62,760 bases of DNA. Source: Rhizobiales bacterium Ga0077525 (GTDB taxonomy: Bacteria; Pseudomonadota; Alphaproteobacteria; Rhizobiales; Xanthobacteraceae). The notes below the pieces were generated by a model. It made no database searches. It was not told where the DNA came from and was given only the letters and a program-made list of their open reading frames with translations. Each line of letters opens with the position of its first letter. Positions within the stretch are counted from its first letter, which is position 1. Of this stretch, positions 1 through 8,913 are shown one piece after another. The stretch covers positions 1 to 62,760 of the forward strand of contig LNDS01000041.1 in NCBI GenBank assembly GCA_001464835.1, written 5' to 3'. The translations under genes were made by a program, and so were the position numbers.

Positions 1-97
1 GCGCCACAAAGCACCGCGCGGAGACCTCATCGCCCCGATTCCAACGATCAAAATCCGGGATCAGGATGCCCGTTTCGTCAATTACGCAACGATCCCC
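1..97. repeat. Left terminal copy of a dispersed repeat
   Basis: These 97 bases are the exact reverse complement of 62664-62760. Beyond base 97 the two copies stay loosely similar (GGGGAGGG and TAAGAGAG blocks on both sides) and then diverge. This is best read as one dispersed intergenic repeat at which assembly stopped at both ends. No transposase is nearby. Both strands are open in at least one frame, so a coding fragment cannot be excluded. Confidence 0.85.
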
Positions 98-121
98 TTT
101 CAGGGGAGGGATAAGAGAGGG

Positions 122-397
122 TTATTCCCACCAGCAGGTCATCTGCGGCACGATCACCGTGCCGCTGACGCGATATTCCTGCACAAGGCGGGCGCGGCAT
201 TCGCGCCGCGCATCGGGGCCCAAGCGGGCGCGGCGCGGCTGAATGACGACGCGCGGCCGCGTCCTTGCCGTCGCACTGTCGGACGAGCGGGCGCCGGACT
301 GCGCTTGCGCCGGCGCGGCCATCGTCAGCATTGAGAAAACGGTGAGCCCGGAAAGCAATGCCGCGCCCAAAACCGCCCCTTTGCCCGGCGACGTCAT
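122..397 (-). CDS. Small secreted basic protein, unknown function
   Basis: This 91-residue protein has a hydrophobic N-terminal segment ending in AAPAQA at about residue 32, a likely Sec signal peptide, so the mature part of about 59 residues is probably periplasmic. The mature part is Arg-rich, contains RTRPRVVIQPRR and ends in CWWE with two or three Cys. I chose the ATG at 397 because the frame upstream reads as low-complexity Arg/Ala sequence. A related motif (RTRTRVIIQRR) occurs in the secreted protein at 12823-13188. The gene starts 1 base downstream of the stop of the gene at 399-626, so the two are probably co-transcribed. I do not recognise a function. Confidence 0.7.
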   Translation of the reverse strand: MTSPGKGAVLGAALLSGLTVFSMLTMAAPAQAQSGARSSDSATARTRPRVVIQPRRARLGPDARRECRARLVQEYRVSGTVIVPQMTCWWE

Positions 398-398
398 A

Positions 399-626
399 TC
401 AACGCCACTGCGACGCCATGCGGCGTTGGCTCTGGCTCGATTGGCTGTCGTAGCGCTGCTGCCGCGGCGCAGGCGCCTGCGCATAATGGCCGCGATAGTT
501 CGAACTGGAATAGGACACCTTGGTGCGCGGCTCGTTGCAGCCGAAGAACTCGGCCGACGCCGGCGCCACGCTGCCGGCGGCCAGCGCCGCCGCGACGACC
601 AACAATGCGAAAGCTTTCGCCGACAT
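399..626 (-). CDS. Small secreted protein, unknown function
   Basis: This 75-residue protein has a clear signal peptide (MSAKAFALLV then Ala-rich, ending ASA at residue 25), giving a mature peptide of about 50 residues. That peptide begins EFFGCNEP and is rich in Ser, Gln, Arg and Tyr. I chose the internal ATG at 626 over 644 because it starts directly with a standard signal peptide. It is the first gene of a two-gene minus-strand unit with the gene at 122-397 (1-base gap). It is probably an envelope protein. No domain is recognised. Confidence 0.65.
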   Translation of the reverse strand: MSAKAFALLVVAAALAAGSVAPASAEFFGCNEPRTKVSYSSSNYRGHYAQAPAPRQQRYDSQSSQSQRRMASQWR

Positions 627-729
627 CCCCGGGCCCCAAACCACTGCCGCCTCAATGGTTAACGGTCGCCCATTTCGATTGTTCCGTCAACCGCTTGGTT
701 GCCGGGGCAACCTCGCTTACAACCGAGCC

Positions 730-1158
730 ATGAGCGATTTTAGCGACGATCCGCAGGCGTGGCGTGGCCTTCCCGCGCCGTCTTTGGCCGATATCGAGGC
801 CCTGGCCGCCGACGCCTATGCCCGGCTGCCGGAGCGCTTCCGCGCCCTGTGCGAGGGCCTGGTCATCAAGGTCGATGACTTCCCGTCCGAGGAAGTGCTC
901 GAGACCATGCAGGCCGAGACCGAGTTCGATCTTCTCGGCCTGTTTCAAGGGGTGGGCCTGCCGTTCCAGCCGGCCAGCGCGCAGACCGGCCAGATGCCGA
1001 ACATGATCTGGCTCTATCGCCGCCCGATCCTGGACTACTGGGCCGAACATGAGGAAGCGCTGGGGACCATCGTCACCCACGTCCTCGTGCACGAAATCGG
1101 CCACCATTTTGGCCTGTCGGACGACGACATCGAGGCCATCGAGGCGACGGTGGACTAG
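730..1158 (+). CDS. Zincin-like metallopeptidase family protein (PF06262)
   Basis: This 142-residue protein carries the zinc-protease signature HEIGHHFG near the C-terminus, followed by an acidic stretch (LSDDDIEAIE). That arrangement is typical of the small minimal zincins of PF06262 (DUF1025). The HExxH His and Glu are intact, so it could be an active metallopeptidase. No signal peptide is present and a cytoplasmic location is expected. The ATG at 730 is used because upstream codons in the frame overlap the divergent gene at 399-626. Substrate and role are unknown for this family. Confidence 0.85.
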   Translation: MSDFSDDPQAWRGLPAPSLADIEALAADAYARLPERFRALCEGLVIKVDDFPSEEVLETMQAETEFDLLGLFQGVGLPFQPASAQTGQMPNMIWLYRRPILDYWAEHEEALGTIVTHVLVHEIGHHFGLSDDDIEAIEATVD

Positions 1159-1160
1159 GA

Positions 1161-1205
1161 GCGTTTTCAAGCGCAGTGGAAACCGGTTCGCGTGAAATCG
1201 CCCCC
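1161..1205. repeat. Fragment of a dispersed intergenic palindrome
   Basis: The segment starting GCGTTTTCAAGCG and passing through ACCGGTTCGCGTGAAA resembles the GCGTTTTC...GAAAACGC intergenic palindromes common in Rhizobiales genomes. Here the right arm is degenerate. The match is from memory of the family. Only one copy is seen in this window. Confidence 0.4.
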
Positions 1206-1396
1206 CCGAATCAACCCAAAACACCTTCGTGGTCCCACCTTTAAGACTTAAAAACCGGCAATTAGCGGCTACCCGGCCAGCGGGGGCCGGCATGGCCGGG
1301 CGGCGTCCGGCGCTGTTGACCTGCTTCGCGGAGGCCTTAAAAGGGTTGGAAATACAGCCGCCAAAGGTCTCTTTGGCGATCCGGGAGCATGAGACC

Positions 1397-2002
1397 ATGG
1401 AAAAGTTCGATCGTCTGGAAGGCGTCGCCGCCCCCTTGCGGATCATCAATGTCGATACCGACATGATCATCCCCAAGCAGTACCTCAAGACGATCAAGCG
1501 CACCGGGCTCGGCAAAGGCCTGTTCTCCGAGCAGCGCTACCTGGACGACGGCGCCGAAAACCCGGATTTCGTGCTCAACAAGCCGGCCTATCGCAACTCG
1601 AAAATTCTGGTCGCCGGCGACAATTTCGGCTGCGGCTCCTCGCGCGAACACGCGCCGTGGGCGCTGATGGATTTCGGCATCCGCTGCGTGATCTCGACCT
1701 CGTTTGGCGACATTTTCTACAACAACTGCTTCAAGAACGGCGTGCTGCCGATCCGCGTTTCGTCGGAAGACCTCGAGAAGCTGTTCGACGACGCCGACCG
1801 CGGCTCCAACGCCACCTTGTCGATCGATCTGGAAAAGCAGGAAATCAAGGGCCCCGACGGCGGCACGGTCAAATTCGAGATCGACGCCTTCCGCAAGCAC
1901 TGCATGCTCAACGGCCTCGACGATATCGGCCTGACCAAGCAGAAGGCCGACAAGATCGTCAGCTACGAAGCGAAGGCGCAGGCGGCAAGGCCGTGGGCGT
2001 AA
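1397..2002 (+). CDS. leuD: 3-isopropylmalate dehydratase small subunit
   Basis: The protein is 201 residues, the normal length for bacterial LeuD. It opens [14 protein letters not shown] with the swivel-domain motif [11 protein letters not shown] and has the conserved [15 protein letters not shown] block. With LeuC it isomerises 2- to 3-isopropylmalate in leucine synthesis. LeuC is not in this window, while leuB lies 11 kb away at 13258-14370. ATG 1397 is supported by homology of the first residues. The 5' leader contains a GC-rich hairpin (arms at 1272-1279 and 1293-1300). No leucine-rich leader peptide is obvious. Confidence 0.95.
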   Translation: MEKFDRLEGVAAPLRIINVDTDMIIPKQYLKTIKRTGLGKGLFSEQRYLDDGAENPDFVLNKPAYRNSKILVAGDNFGCGSSREHAPWALMDFGIRCVISTSFGDIFYNNCFKNGVLPIRVSSEDLEKLFDDADRGSNATLSIDLEKQEIKGPDGGTVKFEIDAFRKHCMLNGLDDIGLTKQKADKIVSYEAKAQAARPWA

Positions 2003-2010
2003 AGCCTACC

Positions 2011-2158
2011 CCGTCATCCTGAGGTGCGAGCCGCGCATTAGCGCGTTTTACGCGCGTCTTCGACGCGCTATGCGGCGAGCCTCGAAGGATGGACGGCCAC
2101 GGGCGCAGCGGCCATAGCCCTTCGAGGGCCGCCTGCGGCGGCCACTCAGGGTGACGGA
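2011..2158. repeat. Composite palindromic intergenic repeat
   Basis: The region begins CGTCATCCTGAGG and ends CTCAGGGTGACGG, which are inverted relative to each other. Internal segments GCCTCGAAGGATG and CCCTTCGAGGG give further pairing. It fills the gap between leuD and the next gene and belongs to the same general class as the element at 39655-39766. It could form a long structured RNA and may end transcription of both convergent genes. Confidence 0.7.
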
Positions 2159-2162
2159 AACA

Positions 2163-2411
2163 CTATAGCTCGATCTTGTTATAGACCGTAATATTCAAAC
2201 CAATTTTTTCGCTGGAGAGCGCGACTGCGGCCGTGAAGGTTTCGTGACCTTCAATCTTGCCTTCGGCAATGGCGGCGCGAATGGCCTTTTCGATCTCGGA
2301 CTGCGCCGTGAAGCTGGCCGCTTTCAGAAACCGATCGACCGCCGCTTTCAAGGCTTTATCGCCCAGGACTGGCCTGTTTCCTGAAACTGCGTTTTTTCCA
2401 GAGACTGCCAT
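2163..2411 (-). CDS. Small conserved hypothetical protein (DUF6494-like)
   Basis: This 82-residue soluble protein has a helical core, AVDRFLKAASFTAQSEIEKA, followed by GKIEGHETFTAAV and a short beta segment. This pattern (RFLK...SQ.EIEKA...GK..G.E) resembles the DUF6494 family of small alphaproteobacterial proteins. No catalytic residues or membrane segments are evident. The gene stands alone, converging on leuD across a palindromic repeat. The family name is assigned from memory and is moderately secure. The function is unknown. Confidence 0.6.
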   Translation of the reverse strand: MAVSGKNAVSGNRPVLGDKALKAAVDRFLKAASFTAQSEIEKAIRAAIAEGKIEGHETFTAAVALSSEKIGLNITVYNKIEL

Positions 2412-2668
2412 ATTTCACATTTCTGGTTGCGACCGGCCCTATTCTTAAGCCGGCGCGCCAAACGGCATAGTTAAATTTCGCCGGCTAGTTAATGGCGCCG
2501 AGGTCCCTGGCCGAAACCGGGCCGCGTTATCTAAACATACAAGTTTCACTTTGCCCCGCGCCTTTCCGCACTATGATCGAAAACGCATAGACACCCGGGG
2601 GGATAGTCACGCTCCGATTTGTGCCGCTGGCCTCGGACCGATCAACCATCGACGAACAGGAGTAGGCG

Positions 2669-3235
2669 TTGAGTTATTTTTCGCAGTCAAAAGGTGGCGA
2701 CAAGAGCGACACCAAGAGCTTCGACGCCGGCGTGGCCGAAGCCAAGTTCGACGCACCGGCGCGTAAAGCCGCGCCGTCGCAGGAAATCGTCTCGACTCTC
2801 GGACCAGGCCTGCTGATTACCGGCAATGTCGTCTCGACCGGCGCGGTGCAGATTCACGGCCGCGTCATCGGCGACATTCACGCCGCGCGCCTGTTGATCA
2901 GCAAGGGCGCCGTGGTCGAAGGCAAGATTACCGCGCAGGAAGCCGTGATCGACGGCACCTTCAAGGGCACCATTTACGGCAACAGCGTCAAGCTGCAGGC
3001 CACGGCCGTCGTCGATGGCGAAATCTTCAAACAGTCGCTGGTCATCGAACAGAACGCGCAGTTCGAAGGCGTGTCGCGCCGGCTCGAAACGCCGGTCGAA
3101 GCGCCGACCGACGACCTGGTCAGCGGCCGCGCCCGCGCGCCCATCATCGCTTTGGTGCCGGATGCGCCGGCTCATACCAATGGCAATGGCGGCTACATCA
3201 ACGGCTCACACGAAGGCCAGCCCGCCGCCTACTAA
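2669..3235 (+). CDS. Bactofilin-family cytoskeletal protein
   Basis: This 188-residue protein has a disordered N-terminal tail (about residues 1-40). A repetitive beta-helix domain follows (about 45-140) with regular Gly/Val/Ile spacing (GPGLLITGNVVSTGAVQIHG, then VVEGKITAQEAVIDGTFKG), and then a Pro-rich C-terminal tail. This is the bactofilin (DUF583) layout. Bactofilins self-assemble into non-nucleotide filaments that scaffold envelope or morphology factors. No M23 peptidase partner is adjacent. The start is a TTG at 2669 with an AGGAG ribosome-binding site about 7 bases upstream. A strong terminator follows the stop. Confidence 0.88.
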   Translation: MSYFSQSKGGDKSDTKSFDAGVAEAKFDAPARKAAPSQEIVSTLGPGLLITGNVVSTGAVQIHGRVIGDIHAARLLISKGAVVEGKITAQEAVIDGTFKGTIYGNSVKLQATAVVDGEIFKQSLVIEQNAQFEGVSRRLETPVEAPTDDLVSGRARAPIIALVPDAPAHTNGNGGYINGSHEGQPAAY

Positions 3236-3258
3236 GTTTCAGGGCAATAAAAGCAGCA

Positions 3259-3286
3259 GGCGCGGGCCGAAAGGTCCGCGCCTTTT
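3259..3286 (+). terminator. Rho-independent terminator of the bactofilin gene
   Basis: A 10-bp stem (GGCGCGGGCC with GGTCCGCGCC, one G-T pair) has a GAAA tetraloop and is followed by TTTT. It begins about 24 bases after the bactofilin stop codon. Confidence 0.85.
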
Positions 3287-3309
3287 GCGTTTCAAAAAAC
3301 CGGTGCTTC

Positions 3310-4191
3310 TCAAGCGGCCTTGGCCGCAATCGCTTCCGCGATCATCACCGTGCGCCGCGCCATCTCGGCATGCAGGCGCTCGACCATGCGGCCATCGATC
3401 GACACCACGCCCTTGGATTTGTTCTCCGGCAATTCGAACGCCGCGATCATCGTGCGCGCCCACGCCACTTCGTCGTCGGACGGCGAGAACGCCGTATTGC
3501 ACGGCCCGATCTGGTTGGGGTGAATGAGCGTCTTGCCGTCGAAGCCGAATTCGACGCCCTGCCTGCACTCGGCGAGGAAGCCCTCGGCATTGCCGAGATC
3601 GTTATAGACGCCGTCGAGAACCTCGACGCCGTGAATGCGCGCGGCGGCAATGCAGGTCGACAGCGATGGCAGCATCGGCGCCCGGCCGGGGACGAGGCGC
3701 GCGCGCGTATCCTTGGCGAGATCGTTGGTGCCCATGACGAAGCCGGACAGCCGCGTTTCGGAATCCCGCGCCGCGGCGGCGATCGCCAGAATGTTGAAAA
3801 TGGCGAGCGGCGTCTCGATCATCGCCCAGACCCTTATCTTCACCGGCGCATGCATGTCGAGCAGGCGGCGGCCGATCATCTCGAGCGTATCGGGACTGGA
3901 CACTTTCGGGATCAGGATGGCGTCCGGCGCGGCCTGCGCGGCGGCGGCCAGATCGTCGGCATGCCACGGCGTATCGACGGCGTTGACGCGAATGAACACT
4001 TCGCGCGAGCCGAAGCCGCCGGCCTTGACGACATCGGCGACCTGCTGACGCGCCGCTTCCTTGGCGTCGGGCGCGACCGAATCTTCAAGGTCGAGGATGA
4101 TGCCGTCGGCAGGGAGGGTCTTGGCCTTTTCCAGCGCGCGGGCGTTAGAGCCGGGCATGTAGAGAACGCTGCGGCGCGGACGAATGGTCAT
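3310..4191 (-). CDS. HpcH/HpaI-CitE family CoA-ester lyase (malyl-CoA lyase-like)
   Basis: The protein is 293 residues with CitE-family landmarks: RSVLYMPGSN near the start, DLEDSVAP (acidic metal/CoA site), IRVNAVDTPW, LIPKV, MIETPLAIFN with the catalytic Glu, and KTLIHPNQI. Such enzymes cleave or form malyl-CoA, beta-methylmalyl-CoA or citramalyl-CoA. With a mesaconyl-CoA hydratase at 15109-16185, a role in the ethylmalonyl-CoA pathway is plausible but inferred. I chose ATG 4191, with GGGAG 9 bases upstream, over the GTG at 4215. The gene is divergent from the DUF429 gene across 64 bases. Confidence 0.85.
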   Translation of the reverse strand: MTIRPRRSVLYMPGSNARALEKAKTLPADGIILDLEDSVAPDAKEAARQQVADVVKAGGFGSREVFIRVNAVDTPWHADDLAAAAQAAPDAILIPKVSSPDTLEMIGRRLLDMHAPVKIRVWAMIETPLAIFNILAIAAAARDSETRLSGFVMGTNDLAKDTRARLVPGRAPMLPSLSTCIAAARIHGVEVLDGVYNDLGNAEGFLAECRQGVEFGFDGKTLIHPNQIGPCNTAFSPSDDEVAWARTMIAAFELPENKSKGVVSIDGRMVERLHAEMARRTVMIAEAIAAKAA

Positions 4192-4255
4192 GGTGAAAAA
4201 CTCCCTGTCGGTCACAGCCTAGCCGGACAGCAATCCGCGTGCCAGTATTTGAGCG

Positions 4256-5029
4256 ATGAAGCGGCCTTCGACGAACGTATGGCTGGCGGGTGTCGATGGC
4301 TGCAACGGCGGCTGGGTTGTCGTCTTCGCGCGAGCCGCTGGCGAGATCACACCGCCGCGCGTTGTCGCCCGCTTCGACGAGATCATGTCGGCGCCGGAAG
4401 CGCCGTCGATCGTCGCTGTTGACGTGCCGATCGGCCTGCCCGAACAAAGCCCGGTGAAAGGGTGTCCAGCCGAAAGTCTGGTTCGCGCAAAGCTCGGCGA
4501 TCGCAAATCGAGCGTGTTTCGCATTCCGTCACGCCGCGCGGTCTATGCCAGCGTCGCGCCAGAACCCGCCGACGCGCGTGAGCGATTTTTCCGCGCCTGC
4601 CGGATTGCGCGCGAGACGTCGGACGACGGCAAGGCTTTCGCCAAACAGGGCTTCTACATTTTCGACAAGGTGGTCGAGGTCGACACCTTCCTGCGCGGCC
4701 AACCTGACCGGGTGGCGCGCGTTTACGAGACGCATCCGGAACTGGCGTTCGTGCGGATGAATGGCGAAAGGCCGCTCGGTGAGCCGAAGAAATTGAAGAA
4801 CGCCAACTATCCGGCCGGTCTCGACCTGCGCCGGCACTTGCTCGCCGCCGCCGGCATTCCGAAGTTCCTGCTGTCTATGCGCCCACCGAAAGGTGCCGCG
4901 GACGACGACATGATCGACGCCTATGCCTGTCTCGTCACCGCCATGAACATTCACGCCGGGCGCGCGGAGCCGCATCCAAATCCGCCGCCGCGCGATGAAT
5001 TCGGGCTGCCAATGGCGATCTGGGCGTAG
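4256..5029 (+). CDS. DUF429 domain protein (predicted RNase H-like fold)
   Basis: This 257-residue protein starts with WLAGVDGCNGGWVVV, the DUF429 signature, followed by VAVDVPIGLP and an internal RKSSVFRIPSR block. The C-terminal DDDMIDAYACLVTA supplies conserved Asp residues. DUF429 proteins are predicted to adopt an RNase H-like fold with clustered acidic residues, but their activity is not established. The protein appears cytoplasmic. It is transcribed divergently from the CitE-like gene and is not obviously in an operon. Confidence 0.85.
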   Translation: MKRPSTNVWLAGVDGCNGGWVVVFARAAGEITPPRVVARFDEIMSAPEAPSIVAVDVPIGLPEQSPVKGCPAESLVRAKLGDRKSSVFRIPSRRAVYASVAPEPADARERFFRACRIARETSDDGKAFAKQGFYIFDKVVEVDTFLRGQPDRVARVYETHPELAFVRMNGERPLGEPKKLKNANYPAGLDLRRHLLAAAGIPKFLLSMRPPKGAADDDMIDAYACLVTAMNIHAGRAEPHPNPPPRDEFGLPMAIWA

Positions 5030-5032
5030 GTG

Positions 5033-6667
5033 CTAGTCGCGCGCGCCGACCGTGTAACGGCCGGGATATTGCGGCGGGCCGCCGGTGGCCTCGCCCGGCT
5101 TGAGAATCTTGTAGAGCTGGAAGCGATCGCCATCGGCCACCAGCCGCAAGCGGCCGGGGTCGGGATTGGGCGCTTCGTCCTCGGTGAACAGGACGTAGAG
5201 ATAGTCGAACTTGGTCCAGTTCATCCAGAACGCCGGCGTGCTCGGCGTCGGATGCTCGACGGCGACGATCAACTGCGAGACCGAGGGCGGCGTGCCGTCA
5301 TGCAGATCGGCGTAGTCGGCATATTTCGGTTTGACGTGCAGCACCTGCTTGCCGGGCACGGTGAACACCGTCGTCACCAGCGCCGAACGCTCGATCGTGG
5401 CGATACAGGCGGCATGAACAAGGCCGAGGTCTCGCACGTCGTCGCCGCTGGCGCGGTCGGCGTAGGACACGAAAACCTTCGAGCCCGGCACGATGCGCTT
5501 GACTGACGAACGGAACTGGCTCGTCGAATCCGACAACTGCGTCCAGTTGTAATCGATCTCGATCAGCCGGCCGGCGATCAGCACGACGAGGATCACCATG
5601 AAGCCGCGGCGCACCAACCGCCGGCGCAATTCGAGGTCGCCGCAGGCGAACAGAATGAAGGCGACGCCGATCGGCACGCGCTGGTCGGTCATGTAGGTGT
5701 CGAACATCACGCGCGGCAGCACCAGATAGATCACGGTGCCGACCGCCATGGCGACGAAGACCAGCGGATGAAAGCGCAGCACGCGGTGCCGCACGGCCCA
5801 GACCAAAGCCGCCACCATTACGCTGATCAGCGCAAACGCCGTGATGTCGGAATAATTTGCGACGATATACATCAGGCCGTCGATCTTGCCGCGCTGATCC
5901 CAATAAATGCCGGAGGCGAGGCCCATGGTCGGGCTGGCCGCGAGCAGCGGCGCGGCGGCGAGGAACGGCAGGCCGCTGGCGACGAAGTCGACGATGCGCA
6001 GCGGCCATGGCTCGCCGCGGCGTTCCCACAAGCGCAATAATTCGAATGACAGAATGCCGATGCCGTAAATGCCGAGCGCCGAGAGATGGCAGAAGAACAG
6101 CACCACCACGCACGCCGCCGACAGCGCGATGCGGATCGGCCAGGCGCGCTCGCGCACCGCGACCCAACCGGCGAGCGCCCACAGCGCGACGCCAATGCCG
6201 AAAATGTAGTTCATCAGGCCGACGAGAAACACGTAGTTGTATAAAAGCGGGATCGCGAACAGCGGCATCGCCGACCAGCGGCCGACCAGCGCGCGGTTGA
6301 GCGCCAAAGTGCCCGAAATGATCAGCGCGAACATCGTGACCATGTAGACCTGGCCGGCCACGTAGATGTTCATGACCTGCGCCAGCGCCGGCACGATGAA
6401 GTCCATGGTCAGGTTCGGGATGACCTGCCAGTTGATCTCGTAGAATTCGGCGAGCTTTGGGTTTTTCGCCAGGGTGGCGATGACCTGCATGCGCGACAGG
6501 TGATTGACGTAATCGGACAGCGGCGGCAGCGGGTGCGTCCAGATTGGGATCGAGATCAGCAGCGTGAAGGCCGCGAAAAGCACGCCGATCTGCAGCCCCG
6601 AAAACCCATGTGATCGGAAGCGCGGCGCGGCAGGTTCCGACACGATCGGCTTGGCAGGTGAGAGCAT
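5033..6667 (-). CDS. Large polytopic membrane protein, GT-C-like, unknown function
   Basis: This 544-residue protein has about 10-12 predicted membrane helices, starting with one near residues 27-45, and a soluble C-terminal region from about residue 375. The first loop carries PPLSDYVNHLSRM, reminiscent of the acidic first-loop motif of GT-C membrane glycosyltransferases, but no confident family match is recognised. The C-terminal domain has beta-rich segments such as RFQLYKILKPG. The gene is divergent from the carbonic anhydrase gene, with a 238-base intergenic region, and converges on the DUF429 gene. A role in lipid-linked sugar transfer is only a guess from topology. Confidence 0.7.
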   Translation of the reverse strand: MLSPAKPIVSEPAAPRFRSHGFSGLQIGVLFAAFTLLISIPIWTHPLPPLSDYVNHLSRMQVIATLAKNPKLAEFYEINWQVIPNLTMDFIVPALAQVMNIYVAGQVYMVTMFALIISGTLALNRALVGRWSAMPLFAIPLLYNYVFLVGLMNYIFGIGVALWALAGWVAVRERAWPIRIALSAACVVVLFFCHLSALGIYGIGILSFELLRLWERRGEPWPLRIVDFVASGLPFLAAAPLLAASPTMGLASGIYWDQRGKIDGLMYIVANYSDITAFALISVMVAALVWAVRHRVLRFHPLVFVAMAVGTVIYLVLPRVMFDTYMTDQRVPIGVAFILFACGDLELRRRLVRRGFMVILVVLIAGRLIEIDYNWTQLSDSTSQFRSSVKRIVPGSKVFVSYADRASGDDVRDLGLVHAACIATIERSALVTTVFTVPGKQVLHVKPKYADYADLHDGTPPSVSQLIVAVEHPTPSTPAFWMNWTKFDYLYVLFTEDEAPNPDPGRLRLVADGDRFQLYKILKPGEATGGPPQYPGRYTVGARD

Positions 6668-6905
6668 TCAATGACCCGGATCTGACCCTAATCAATCGGC
6701 GATTCGACCTGAACATGTGATGAACATGGGTCTAGCCTGTCAGAAGTTAGCGCGCCGTGACTTCGACCCAAATTCCCGCGAAAGAAGGGCTTTTCTGCGC
6801 CTTCCAGAGTTCCCTTCTGGCATGGCTGCACTGCCACCGGGCATGCCGCTTGCTTCGCTTCCGGGGTTAGGGATAAGGAACCGGACCCACCGGACTCGTG
6901 AAAAC

Positions 6906-7571
6906 ATGACCTTTCCGCAACGACTGATCGACGGTTACAACACCTTTGCCGAAGGCCGGCTGATTGACGAGCAGAACCGCTATCGCGAGCTGGCCGAGGC
7001 CGGCCAGTCGCCGGAGATCATGGTGGTCGGCTGCTGCGATTCCCGGGTCTCGCCGGAGGTGATTTTCGACGCGCGGCCGGGCGAACTTTTCGTGGTGCGC
7101 AACGTCGCCAATATCATTCCGCCCTATTCGCCAGACGGCCAGGCGCATGGCGTCTCGGCGGCGCTCGAATTCGCCGTCGCGGCGCTGAAGATCAAGCACA
7201 TCGTCGTGCTCGGCCATGCGCGCTGCGGCGGCGTCAAGGCCTTCGCCGAGGATGCCGAGCCGCTATCGCCCGGCGACTTCATCGGCAAATGGATGCAGCT
7301 GATGGCGCCGGCCGCCGACAAGGTCGGCCCGCGCGGCGCGCTGTCGGCGATGGATTATCTTACCAAGCTCGAGCAGGCCAATGTCGTTAACAGCCTCGAC
7401 AATCTGCTGACCTTTCCGCGCATCGCCACGCTGATCGAGCGCGGCGCGATCGAAACGCACGGCGCCTATTTCGGCGTCGCCAGCGGCGAACTTTACGTGA
7501 TGGGCGAGCGCGACGAACCGTTCAGCCGCGTCGCAGCGGACGGTCCGGCGTTTCAGACGCCGAGGTTTTAG
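6906..7571 (+). CDS. Beta-class carbonic anhydrase
   Basis: This 221-residue protein has the zinc ligands C43 (within GCCDSRVSP), H104 and C107 (GHARCGG) and the Asp45-Arg47 dyad of beta-carbonic anhydrases. It interconverts CO2 and bicarbonate. The protein should be cytoplasmic and supply bicarbonate for carboxylations. The reading frame extends upstream to 6717, but ATG 6906 begins the conserved MTFPQRLIDGY N-terminus. The gene is followed by a palindromic repeat and converges on asd, a neighbourhood that I recall from other Hyphomicrobiales. Confidence 0.93.
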   Translation: MTFPQRLIDGYNTFAEGRLIDEQNRYRELAEAGQSPEIMVVGCCDSRVSPEVIFDARPGELFVVRNVANIIPPYSPDGQAHGVSAALEFAVAALKIKHIVVLGHARCGGVKAFAEDAEPLSPGDFIGKWMQLMAPAADKVGPRGALSAMDYLTKLEQANVVNSLDNLLTFPRIATLIERGAIETHGAYFGVASGELYVMGERDEPFSRVAADGPAFQTPRF

Positions 7572-7576
7572 CGCGC

Positions 7577-7730
7577 TTCTTGCCTCACCCCGCGTGCGGG
7601 GAGAGGGCGACCGTCCGAATGAAATGAGGATGGTCGGGTGAGGGGGCGTCGACGTCGCGGACAACCGCGAGGCCCCCACCCCGCTCGCAAGTGCTCGCGA
7701 CCCTCCCCCTCCAGGGGAGAGTAAAGAAAG
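7577..7730. repeat. Palindromic intergenic repeat (RIME-like)
   Basis: The region starts CCTCACCCCGCGTGCGGGG and ends CCCTCCCCCTCCAGGGGAG, two inverted GC-rich arms around a central GGGGGCG...CGAGGCCCCC pairing. It fills the convergent gap between the carbonic anhydrase gene and asd. The CAGGGGAG portion resembles the sequence just inside both window ends. Confidence 0.7.
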
Positions 7731-7731
7731 A

Positions 7732-8766
7732 CTACGCCGCTTTCCGCTTGGCCTGAATGAGCTTGCGGTTGATCAGGCTCTCGGCGATCTGGATCGTGTT
7801 GAGCGCCGCGCCCTTGCGCAGATTGTCGGACACAACCCACATTTCGATGCCGTGTTCGACGGTCGGGTCGGTGCGGATGCGGCTGATATAGGTCGCGTCC
7901 TCGCCGGCGCTTTCATACGGCGTGGCGTAGCCGCCCGGCTCGCGCTTGTCGATGACCAGACAGCCCGGCGCGCTGCGCAGGATCTCGCGCGCTTCGTTGT
8001 CCGAGATCGGATTCTCGAACTCGATATTGACGGCTTCCGAGTGGCCGACGAACACCGGCACGCGCACGCAGGTCGCGGTCAGCTTGATTTTGGGATCAAG
8101 AATCTTCTTGGTCTCCATCATCATCTTCCACTCTTCCTTGGTGTAGCCGTCTTCCATGAACACATCGATCTGCGGAATGACGTTGAAGGCGATGCGCTTG
8201 GGAAACTTCTTGGTGACGATTTCGCCGACCGTGTAGACCGCCTTGGTCTGCTGGAATAATTCGTCCATCGCGTCCTTGCCGGCGCCGGACACCGATTGAT
8301 AGGTCGCGACGACGACGCGCTTGATCTTGGCGTGATCGTGCAGCGGCTTCAGCGCGACGACGAGCTGCGCCGTCGAGCAATTCGGGTTGGCGATGATGCC
8401 CTTCTTGCGGAAGCCCGACAGCGCATCGGCGTTCACTTCCGGCACGACCAGCGGCACGTCCGGGTCCATGCGCCAGGCCGACGAATTGTCGATGACCACC
8501 GCGCCGGCCGCCGCGATCTTCGGCGACCATTCCAGCGACACAGAACCGCCGGCCGACATCAGGCAGATGTCGACGTCGGAGAAATCGTAATGGTCGAGCG
8601 CTTTGACCTTGAGAGTCTTGTCGCCGTACGAACATTCCTGGCCCACGCTTTTGCGCGAGGCGAGCGCGACGACTTCGTCGGCGGGGAATTTGCGTTCGTC
8701 CAGGATGTTGAGCATTTCGCGACCGACATTGCCGGTAGCGCCCACCACGGCGACCTTGTAACCCAT
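7732..8766 (-). CDS. asd: Aspartate-semialdehyde dehydrogenase
   Basis: This 344-residue protein has the N-terminal NADP motif VAVVGATGNVG, the SAGG and IDNSSAWRM motifs, and the nucleophile C130 in NPNCSTAQ. The conserved VFVGHSEAVNIEF block lies near the C-terminal half. The enzyme reduces aspartyl phosphate to the semialdehyde at the branch to lysine, diaminopimelate, threonine and methionine. The start is ATG 8766, preceded by GGAGAG on the coding strand; the upstream in-frame extension lacks homology. Confidence 0.95.
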   Translation of the reverse strand: MGYKVAVVGATGNVGREMLNILDERKFPADEVVALASRKSVGQECSYGDKTLKVKALDHYDFSDVDICLMSAGGSVSLEWSPKIAAAGAVVIDNSSAWRMDPDVPLVVPEVNADALSGFRKKGIIANPNCSTAQLVVALKPLHDHAKIKRVVVATYQSVSGAGKDAMDELFQQTKAVYTVGEIVTKKFPKRIAFNVIPQIDVFMEDGYTKEEWKMMMETKKILDPKIKLTATCVRVPVFVGHSEAVNIEFENPISDNEAREILRSAPGCLVIDKREPGGYATPYESAGEDATYISRIRTDPTVEHGIEMWVVSDNLRKGAALNTIQIAESLINRKLIQAKRKAA

Positions 8767-8913
8767 TGTTAACTCTCCGAAATAATTCCCGGCCTGAGGC
8801 TTACGCAAGACAACCGGGCAGCAGCGCTTCTAGGCGAGAATGGCGCCGATGACAACGTCATTCCGGGCGCTGAGCGCCCAGAATGGCGCCTCCGCGTTGC
8901 CAAGAGAGCGCTC